A stretch of 64,000 nucleotides of DNA from Bacteroidales bacterium. GTDB lineage: Bacteria; Bacteroidota; Bacteroidia; Bacteroidales; UBA932. Made by a program: the position numbers and the translations under genes. Each line of letters opens with the position of its first letter. Position 1 is the first letter of the stretch. The DNA is taken from positions 29,286 through 93,285 of the forward strand of contig SUYQ01000010.1 of the NCBI GenBank assembly GCA_015060325.1, written 5' to 3'. The notes below the pieces were generated by a model. That model searched no databases. It was given only the letters and a program-made list of their open reading frames with translations, and was not told where the DNA came from. This document shows positions 56,821 to 64,000 of the stretch, piece after piece.

Positions 56821-59394
56821 ATGAAAATTTTCCGTTATATTTTTCTTGTTGCCCTTGTCACTATGGCCGGGTTGTCCGTCATGTCCGGAGCTCAGGGACA
56901 GAATGGGAATGGCAGCAGGAATAAGGAGGAAAAGGACAGTCTCGTATATCTTCTCAGTTCAAAGTCAGCCCAGACTGTAGTGATCAACAATGTGAATTAC
57001 AGGAAGGTCATAGGACCGGCCCGTTTTCTTCATAATGATACCTATCTTTTGTGTGATACGGCACTTTGGAATGTAGATACCAAGGTCATTGATGCATGGG
57101 GAAATGTCAGCATCCTGCAGGACGAAACAGTGCTTACGAGTGAAAAGCTGAAGTATCTTATAGATCAGGACCTGGCACAATTCCGAGGAGCCGTTGTCCA
57201 GTTGACGGACAAGGATCATAACACATTGAGAACCAGGTATTTGGACTATAATACTGCTGACTCTGTCGCCGTTTTCCATAATGGAGGATCGATGCGTGAC
57301 AAGGATGGCCAGATCATTGAGAGCAGGGAGGGAACCTATGATTCCAAGATAAAGACATTCACATTTGATAAGGATGTGAACATGTTCTCGGATTCGGTCT
57401 TTATAAAGACCCGCTCCCTCGTGTACGAATCTGACAGGGATTTCGCCACTTTCAACCATGCAACGGATGTCTGGAAGGATGAAAACATGTTGTCAGCCCA
57501 TGAAGGATGGTATGATCGTGCTAACGAGATATTCTTCTTCCGTCGTAATGTCCATGTCATGTCCGAGGATCAGGAAGGATGGTGTGACAGTATGTTTTTT
57601 TACCGGAACACATCCAATGTGGATATGTTGGGAAATGCCCAGGTCACCGATACGACCCGAAATGTATTCGGTCTTGCCGGTAGGATAGAATATGTGGATT
57701 CCATATCGAAGGTGACTATGACCAGAAAGCCTGCTGTGATATCCGAGGCTCAGAACAAGGACGGCTCGTTGGATACGGTATATCTTGGTGCGGAACGACT
57801 GGTATATTACACCCTGCAGAAATGTGATATAGACAGTCTGATGGTGCTGGATGCCGAAAAAAGGATTGCGGCGATGAAGGTCGATCCTGTCGGGGAATAT
57901 AGAAGGAAGGCTGCGGAAGAAGCGGCTAAGGCTGCAGAGGAAGCCGCCAAGAATGATCCTAATTACCGCCCGAAGCCAGTTCCTTCTCCTAAGGCTGGAC
58001 CAAAGGTGGCTGAAAAGATGCCACCTGTCGAATCAGTGGCTCAGATGGACTCTTCCCCTGAACTTTTATCAGACTCTCTTGCTGTTTCAGATACGTTGGC
58101 GCCAGTTCAGGACACGCTGGTTGTGGAACCGCCTAAGGATACTACAAAGATAGGATTTCTTGAAGCGCAGCGCAATGTCAAGATCTTCAAGAAGGACATG
58201 CAGATCGTATGTGATTCGCTTCTGTATTCTGATCTTGATTCATTAGGAAGACTTTTCAAGGAACCGATCATCTGGCAGGAGGAAAGGAAGCAGTATCGTG
58301 CAGACAGCGTCTATCTGGTAATTAGAAATTCAGCTGTCGACAAGGCCAGTCTGATGTCTGAAGCCTTCATATCGATCCAGGAAGACAGCACCCATTTCGA
58401 TCAGATCAAGGGAACAGAGATGCTTGCATATTTCAACTCAGACGGGGACCTTTCCCGTTTTGATGTTCTGGGAGGCGCCTCTGCATTGTTTTATATTGAG
58501 GAAAATGAAACTCTGGCTACAGTCAACAAGCCGGAGTCAAAGATGCTTTCTGCTCTTCTTAAGGATGGAGAAGTTCAGAAGATATACTATTACGACCAGG
58601 CCAAGAATGACGGTTATCCGATAGTTCAGCTGGAAAAGGAGGAACAGACTTTGAAAGGTTTCAACTGGCAGCCGGAAAAACGTCCGCCTGACAGGTATGC
58701 TGTGACTCCTCTGTCACTGAGGCCTAGTGAGCGTCTGAGGTTTGAGGCCAGACCAAAGGCCAGGTATATTCAGACTGATATTTATTTCCCTGGCTATATG
58801 AGTAATGTTTATGAGCAGATAGCGGTCAGGGATTCATTGAAAAGGCTTCGTGAACGGGATAAACGTCTTGCAGAGCAGCGTGCCAAGGAGCAGGCTCATC
58901 TTGATAGTCTTGCATTGGCAGACAGCCTCATGATTGCTGATTCGCTTGCCAAGTCTGACAGCCTTGCTGCACCTGAGACGTTGCCGGAAAAGATGGATTC
59001 ACTTGCTGTAAAGGATTCTTTGAGTATCGGTGCTGATAGCCTGGCAATAAAGGACAGCCTTTCTGCCGAAACGGTGCCTTTGGATGCAAAGGCTGCAAGA
59101 AAAGCTGCTTTGGCCGAGAAAAAGGCTAAAAAGAAAGCAGAAAGGGAGGCTGAGAAGAAACGCAAGCAGGAGGCCCTTGAGGCCAAATGGGCTGAAAAGG
59201 ACCGTAGAGACGCCGAAAAGGCTGCGGCAAAGGCGGCCAAACGTCTTGAGAAAGAGCGCAAACGTAAACGTAAGGCTCTTGAAGAGGCTGCTGTGCGAGC
59301 TGAGAAAGAGATGAAGCTCTTTGAGAAGTATAAGGATAAGTATCGGGAGCAGAAAGCGGATGAGGCGGCAAAATCCCGTCGTAAATCAAAATAA
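56821..59394 (+). CDS. OstA/LptA-like organic solvent tolerance protein with long charged C-terminal tail
   Basis: LLCDTALWNVDTKVIDAWGNVSILQDETVLTSEKLKYLIDQDLAQFRGAVVQLTDKDHNTLRTRYLDYNTADSVAVFHNGGSMRDKDGQIIESREGTYDSK; K/A/E/R-rich C-terminus. Confidence 0.8.
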   Translation: MKIFRYIFLVALVTMAGLSVMSGAQGQNGNGSRNKEEKDSLVYLLSSKSAQTVVINNVNYRKVIGPARFLHNDTYLLCDTALWNVDTKVIDAWGNVSILQDETVLTSEKLKYLIDQDLAQFRGAVVQLTDKDHNTLRTRYLDYNTADSVAVFHNGGSMRDKDGQIIESREGTYDSKIKTFTFDKDVNMFSDSVFIKTRSLVYESDRDFATFNHATDVWKDENMLSAHEGWYDRANEIFFFRRNVHVMSEDQEGWCDSMFFYRNTSNVDMLGNAQVTDTTRNVFGLAGRIEYVDSISKVTMTRKPAVISEAQNKDGSLDTVYLGAERLVYYTLQKCDIDSLMVLDAEKRIAAMKVDPVGEYRRKAAEEAAKAAEEAAKNDPNYRPKPVPSPKAGPKVAEKMPPVESVAQMDSSPELLSDSLAVSDTLAPVQDTLVVEPPKDTTKIGFLEAQRNVKIFKKDMQIVCDSLLYSDLDSLGRLFKEPIIWQEERKQYRADSVYLVIRNSAVDKASLMSEAFISIQEDSTHFDQIKGTEMLAYFNSDGDLSRFDVLGGASALFYIEENETLATVNKPESKMLSALLKDGEVQKIYYYDQAKNDGYPIVQLEKEEQTLKGFNWQPEKRPPDRYAVTPLSLRPSERLRFEARPKARYIQTDIYFPGYMSNVYEQIAVRDSLKRLRERDKRLAEQRAKEQAHLDSLALADSLMIADSLAKSDSLAAPETLPEKMDSLAVKDSLSIGADSLAIKDSLSAETVPLDAKAARKAALAEKKAKKKAEREAEKKRKQEALEAKWAEKDRRDAEKAAAKAAKRLEKERKRKRKALEEAAVRAEKEMKLFEKYKDKYREQKADEAAKSRRKSK

Positions 59395-59409
59395 ATCAAT
59401 CCCTAAAAT

Positions 59410-59459
59410 GACATAAACCCCGAAAGTTAGACAAAAACTTTCGGGGTTCATTTATGTCT
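59410..59459. terminator. Bidirectional intrinsic terminator
   Basis: GACATAAA and AACCCCGAAAGTT arms pair with AACTTTCGGGGTT and TTTATGTC, between convergent genes. Confidence 0.8.
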
Positions 59460-59470
59460 GTACGATCTGC

Positions 59471-60691
59471 CTACTCGGCGTAAAGCTGTATGATGTTCAG
59501 AATCACCTCGCTTGCCTTTTTCATACTTTCCAGCGGAAGATATTCCATCTTGCCGTGGAAATTGTGTCCTCCGGCGAATATGTTCGGACAAGGCAGGCCC
59601 ATGAATGAGAGGTTCGCTCCGTCTGTGCCGCCGCGGATCGGCTGTACCTTCGGTGTTATGCCGGCCATTTCTATTGCCTTCATGGCCTTCTCTACAATAT
59701 GGTAGTGCGGCTCCACCTGCTTGCGCATATTATAGTATTGATGCTTAAGCTCGAGCGTTGCTGTGCCTTCTCCGTATTTTTCGTTTATGAAGTCCACGCA
59801 TTTCTGGATGAATGCCTTCTTCTGCTCGTAAAGGTTCATGTCATGGTCGCGGATGATGTATGAGAATGTCGCACTCTCAACCTCTCCAGTGAAATTGATC
59901 AGGTGGTAGAACCCTTCATAGCCGCTTGTGTATTCAGGACGCTGGTCAACAGGAAGCATCCCGTGTAGTTCCATTCCGATGAGGGTCGCGTTTCTCATCT
60001 TGCCCTTTGCAGTGCCGGGGTGTACATTACATCCCTGGATGCGGATCGTGGCTCCTGCTGCATTGAAGTTTTCATATTCGAGTTCGCCGATCTGGCCGCC
60101 ATCCATTGTGTATGCGTACTTCGCACCGAATTTCTCAACATCGAATTTTACGACTCCACGTCCGATCTCCTCGTCAGGAGTGAAGCCGATCTTGATGTCT
60201 CCATGCTTGAACTCGGGATGCTCGACGATATACTGCACTGCATTCATGATCTCGGCGATGCCGGCCTTGTCGTCAGCTCCAAGAAGGGTAGTGCCGTCTG
60301 TGGTGATGATTGTCTGGCCTTTGTAGTTAAGCAGTTCAGGGAACTCGCTTGGCTTGAGACTCAGTCCCTGAACCCCCTTGAGAGGAATTTCTCCGCCGTC
60401 GTAGTTCTCTATGATCTGTGGTTTTACATTGTCGCCCGGGGCGTCTGGGGCAGTGTCTGCGTGAGCTATGAATCCGATTGCCGGAACCTCTTTTCCGCAG
60501 TTTGACGGGATGCTTGCCATAACATAACCCCACTCGTCAAGTGTGGCATCTATGCCCATGGCAACGAGTTCGTCGCGGAGCATCTTCAGAAGGTCAAGTT
60601 CTTTGGCTGCGCTTGGCTGGGTTTCTGATTCAGGATCCGCTTTAGTGTCAACTGAAACATACCTGAGAAATCTGTCTAAAATCTTTTCCAT
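59471..60691 (-). CDS. pepT: Peptidase T (tripeptide aminopeptidase)
   Basis: RFLRYVSVDTKADPESETQPSAAKELDLLKML; GFIAHADTAPDAPG; TDGTTLLGADDKAGIAEIM; GFTPDEEIGRG; RGGTDGANLSFMGLPCPNIFAGGHNFHGK. Confidence 0.96.
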   Translation of the reverse strand: MEKILDRFLRYVSVDTKADPESETQPSAAKELDLLKMLRDELVAMGIDATLDEWGYVMASIPSNCGKEVPAIGFIAHADTAPDAPGDNVKPQIIENYDGGEIPLKGVQGLSLKPSEFPELLNYKGQTIITTDGTTLLGADDKAGIAEIMNAVQYIVEHPEFKHGDIKIGFTPDEEIGRGVVKFDVEKFGAKYAYTMDGGQIGELEYENFNAAGATIRIQGCNVHPGTAKGKMRNATLIGMELHGMLPVDQRPEYTSGYEGFYHLINFTGEVESATFSYIIRDHDMNLYEQKKAFIQKCVDFINEKYGEGTATLELKHQYYNMRKQVEPHYHIVEKAMKAIEMAGITPKVQPIRGGTDGANLSFMGLPCPNIFAGGHNFHGKMEYLPLESMKKASEVILNIIQLYAE

Positions 60692-60714
60692 ATTGTTTAT
60701 TTTCTTGTGTCGTG

Positions 60715-61551
60715 CTATATCAGCAGCAGGCTTATTGCCATTATCGCCATACCTCCGACCACCCCGGCAATGGCTACATGGTGCTTGCCATATTTTTCGG
60801 CAGTAGGAAGCAGTTCGTCAAGTGATATGTATATCATGATGCCGGCGACTGCTGCAAGAATGAGAGGGAATGCCGGGCTGTTCCCCGTAAGTTCGATTCC
60901 GAATAATCCCGTTACGGCCAGACACAGCAGTGCTCCCAGAAGTTCGCTCATGCCGGACAGGGTGGCATAAAGCAGAGCCTTCCCTTTGCTCTGTGTTGCA
61001 TAATATATAGGTATTGCCACTGCAATGCCTTCAGGGATGTTGTGCAGGGCTATTGCGAATGTGATACCTGTTCCCATTTCCGGGTTGTTGAGTGCACCGA
61101 TGAATGTCGCTACTCCTTCCGGGAAATTATGTATGGCTATTGCCAGTGCAGACATTAGCCCCAGCCTGTGAAGCGCTTTGGAGTTTCCTGTATGTTCCAG
61201 CATGTCGACTGCGGCGGTCTTCGAATCCAGGGACAGTCCCGGTGCCTCATGCGGATTCTCGTACTCCGGAATCAGTAAGTCGATCAATGTTATGATGCCC
61301 ATCCCGACGAAGAATGCTATCAGCACGAATGTCTTTCCATGCGATCCGGGCAGCACTTTCGTTATTTCTGCCTGAGCCTCGGGGTACAGTTCTGCGAGCG
61401 ATATGAATATCATCACGCCGGCGCTGAGTCCCAATGATCCTGCCAGAAAATTGCTGCTGAGTCTTTTGCGGAAGAGTACGAGTGCGCCTCCGATGCCTGT
61501 TGCGGCACCGGCAATCAATGTCATCAATAATGCGCTCCATACTCCGTCCAT
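60715..61551 (-). CDS. zupT: ZIP family metal transporter
   Basis: LGLSAGVMIFISLAELYPEA; SALAIAIHNFPEGVATFIGAL; GITFAIALHNIPEGIAVAIPIYYAT. Confidence 0.93.
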   Translation of the reverse strand: MDGVWSALLMTLIAGAATGIGGALVLFRKRLSSNFLAGSLGLSAGVMIFISLAELYPEAQAEITKVLPGSHGKTFVLIAFFVGMGIITLIDLLIPEYENPHEAPGLSLDSKTAAVDMLEHTGNSKALHRLGLMSALAIAIHNFPEGVATFIGALNNPEMGTGITFAIALHNIPEGIAVAIPIYYATQSKGKALLYATLSGMSELLGALLCLAVTGLFGIELTGNSPAFPLILAAVAGIMIYISLDELLPTAEKYGKHHVAIAGVVGGMAIMAISLLLI

Positions 61552-61554
61552 ATG

Positions 61555-63552
61555 CTATTCTCCCTTTTTCGCTTTAAGAGCGGCGTATACCATATATATA
61601 ATAATAGCCGTATATGGAATTATCGCAATCGGTTCAGTCCAAGGCGATGGCTTCATGAACATATCCACCTCTGCAAATCTTAATATCGCGCTCACTACTC
61701 CCATCAGCGCTCCTCCAGCTATGAAGCCGGATGCAATGAGCGTACCTTTTTCTACACGGGCGTTATTCAGTTCCTGATCTTTGCTTCTGCTTCCTACATA
61801 CCACGAAATGGCACCTCCGACGAGCATCGGAAGGTTCAGGTCGAGTGGAATGAACATTCCAAGCGCAAATGGAAGAGCTGGGACCTTGAAATAAGTAAGG
61901 ATGATCGCAATCGCCGCGCCTATTCCATAAAGCAGCCACGGAGCTGTTCCTCCGTTCATCATCGGCTCGATTACAGCTTTCATCGCATTGGCTTGAGGTG
62001 CTGCCAGCTGACTGTCTTCTGCGAAACCGTATGTCTGGTTAAGTATTATCATCACTCCGCCGACAGTGGCAGCAGCTACCAGAGTTCCCAGGAATTTCCA
62101 TGTTTCCTGCTTGCGTGGCGTGCTGCCGATCCAGTAGCCCACCTTCAGGTCGGTGATGAAGGCTCCTGCCACAGAGAGTGCTGTACAGACGACACCTCCG
62201 ATGATGAGGGCGGCTGTCATGCCGGCTGTGCCTTTAAGTCCGACGCTCACCAGCACCAGAGATCCGAGAATAAGGGTCATTATGGTCATTCCGCTGACCG
62301 GATTTGATCCGACGATTGCAATTGCATTGGCTGCCACGGTCGTGAACAGGAATGCTATGATTCCAACCAGCAGGACACCCACAACTGCGAACAGCGGTTT
62401 ATCTACTACACCAAACGCAAAGAAAAGCAGGATTGCAAGAATTGCAACCAGAATACCGATTACGATAATCTTCATCGAGATGTCCCTTTGGGTTCTGATG
62501 ACTTCCTGTTCTGCATCTCCCTTCTTTCTCTTGAATTCGCTTGCTGCAAGACCGAGGGCGGACTTGATTACTCCGAATGACTTGATGATGCCGATGATTC
62601 CGGCAGCAGCGATGCCTCCTATACCGATATGTCTTGCGTATTCCTTGAAAATCATGTCGGCGTCAAGCTGGGAGATAGTCTGCTGAATGCCACCGATCTC
62701 AACCATGGATCCTCCGAAGAAGAGGTTTATGAGCGGGATTATCACAAGCCAGACAAGGAAGCTGCCGCAACATATGATGAATGCATACTTCAGACCAACT
62801 ATATATCCGAGTCCCAGTACGGCAGCTCCGGTGTTGATCTTCAACATCATCTTTGCCTTCTCAGCCACTGCTGCGCCCCATGGGAGCACTTTTGTGCTGA
62901 GTGTTTCTCCCCAGAGTCCGAAGGTGGATACGATGAAATCATACAGGCCGCCGATAAGTCCGCTTATCAGCAGGGTTTTCGCGCCTTTTCCTCCGCTTTC
63001 GCCGCTGACGAGCACCTGAGTGGTGGCAGTGGCTTCAGGGAAAGGATACTTTCCATGCTGCTCCTTTACGAAATATTTTCTGAAAGGAATAAGGAAGAGG
63101 ATTCCCAGGACTCCTCCCAGCAGAGATGAAAAGAATATCTGGGTGAAGTTTACAGTGAGTTCAGGATATTTCTCCTGCAGCATGAACAAGGCAGGAAGCG
63201 TGAAGATCGCTCCTGCTACAATCGCCCCGGAGCAAGAGCCGATGGATTGTATCATTACATTCTCTCCAAGCGAGTTCTTGCGTTTTAATGTAGTGGAGAG
63301 GCCTACCGCGATGATGGCAATCGGAATGGCCGCTTCAAATACCTGCCCTACCTTCAGTCCAAGATACGCTGCAGCAGCAGAGAATAATATTGTCATTATC
63401 AATCCGAGGCTCACAGACCAGGGTGTGACTTCCGGGTAATTCTTATCAGGGGAAAGCAGAGGTTGATATTCTTCACCGGGCTTCAATTCCCTATGCGCAT
63501 TTTCCGGCAGTTTGACCTTTTTATTTTCTTCCATGTTCGATAATTTATTCAT
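61555..63552 (-). CDS. OPT family oligopeptide transporter
   Basis: TPWSVSLGLIMTILFSAAAAYLGLKVGQVFEAAIPIAIIAVG; KYPFPEATATTQVLVSGESGG; 14+ hydrophobic segments. Start may be ATG 63534 (MEENKK). Confidence 0.92.
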   Translation of the reverse strand: MNKLSNMEENKKVKLPENAHRELKPGEEYQPLLSPDKNYPEVTPWSVSLGLIMTILFSAAAAYLGLKVGQVFEAAIPIAIIAVGLSTTLKRKNSLGENVMIQSIGSCSGAIVAGAIFTLPALFMLQEKYPELTVNFTQIFFSSLLGGVLGILFLIPFRKYFVKEQHGKYPFPEATATTQVLVSGESGGKGAKTLLISGLIGGLYDFIVSTFGLWGETLSTKVLPWGAAVAEKAKMMLKINTGAAVLGLGYIVGLKYAFIICCGSFLVWLVIIPLINLFFGGSMVEIGGIQQTISQLDADMIFKEYARHIGIGGIAAAGIIGIIKSFGVIKSALGLAASEFKRKKGDAEQEVIRTQRDISMKIIVIGILVAILAILLFFAFGVVDKPLFAVVGVLLVGIIAFLFTTVAANAIAIVGSNPVSGMTIMTLILGSLVLVSVGLKGTAGMTAALIIGGVVCTALSVAGAFITDLKVGYWIGSTPRKQETWKFLGTLVAAATVGGVMIILNQTYGFAEDSQLAAPQANAMKAVIEPMMNGGTAPWLLYGIGAAIAIILTYFKVPALPFALGMFIPLDLNLPMLVGGAISWYVGSRSKDQELNNARVEKGTLIASGFIAGGALMGVVSAILRFAEVDMFMKPSPWTEPIAIIPYTAIIIYMVYAALKAKKGE

Positions 63553-63744
63553 CAGGTTTGTCTAAATGCAAAATTAGTCATAATATCCGAGAAAATTGCA
63601 TACAGATTGTTCCTTCTTGTGTATTTAGTGCTTAATTGTGTGAATGTCAAGATGTTTCTATTTCATGACCAGATTGTTGATCGGGTTTTGTCATATGGTA
63701 CTGGTAAAAAAACGTAGAAAAAAGCAAAAAAAATTGCAGAAAAA

Positions 63745-63775
63745 TTTGGAGGTTAAGAAAAAGTCCGTATCTTTG
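63745..63775 (+). promoter_or_regulatory. Strong promoter (-33 TTTG, 19-nt spacer, -7 TATCTTTG), candidate rRNA operon promoter
   Basis: TTTG 63745-63748 and TATCTTTG 63768-63775 in AT-rich context, followed by a non-coding ~220-nt leader. Confidence 0.7.
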
Positions 63776-63782
63776 CAGCCCG

Positions 63783-64000
63783 TTTGAGAAATAACGGCAA
63801 GTTCATTGACAAGTTTGAGAAAAGATAACGAGGTAAAGTTAAAAGATGAAATTAAATTAGTCTGTAACGAGTAAAAAGATAGAGAGTCTATCGTAAGTTG
63901 TGGACTACAATTTCAAGGCAACGAGTAAAAGAGAACAAGTGTAAACACGAAAGTTCTTGTGATTCAAAGATTCGAAATACGAACAGAGAGAAGGTTACAA
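63783..64000 (+). other. Candidate 16S rRNA operon leader (truncated by window edge)
   Basis: No ORF; GTTCATTGACAAGTTTGAGAAAAGATAACGAG is reminiscent of Bacteroidetes pre-16S leaders; three AACGAG(G)TAAA repeats. No 16S sequence itself is in the window. Confidence 0.55.

Overview
This 64 kb chromosomal window comes from a Bacteroidota (Bacteroidales-type) genome. The assignment rests on SusC/SusD pairs, a DUF6377-type regulator and many TAnnTTTG -7 promoter boxes. From left to right it contains: the 3' part of a GH2 beta-galactosidase; a LacI-type regulator divergent from an OPA transporter-nagB-OPA transporter cassette; a DUF4143-type AAA ATPase; tRNA-Leu(CAA); a shikimate operon (aroB, an aroD-aroA fusion, aroC); an MscS channel; a membrane Ser/Thr kinase; FeoAB; a LuxR regulator plus hemerythrin protein; NhaC; QueH; an S8 peptidase, GH2 and GH53 cluster; a beta-glucan-type PUL (DUF6377 regulator, SusC, SusD, a four-repeat surface protein, two GH16, CotH, GH5); HAD hydrolase; S41 protease; guaB; two SurA-like proteins and an OstA-like protein; pepT; zupT; an OPT transporter; and, at the right edge, what looks like the promoter and leader of an rRNA operon. 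The most unusual signal is a dispersed repeat family, GTCATTTCGAnCGAGCGAAGCGAGTnGAGAAATCT, with GTCATGTTGAGCG..AACATCT and GTCATCCTGAGCG..AGGATCT variants. It fills intergenic regions and sits 6-7 nt upstream of three successive PUL start codons. It is also present in frame inside two shikimate enzymes, where it is expanded as a 24-bp (8 aa) minisatellite in AroA and a 21-bp (7 aa) minisatellite in AroC. A second unusual locus is the ~1.6 kb island between the S41 protease gene and guaB, which holds a 551-bp-offset duplication with structured, partly loop-diverged inverted repeats. All calls were made by reading the sequence and the supplied ORF track; no database search or folding program was run.
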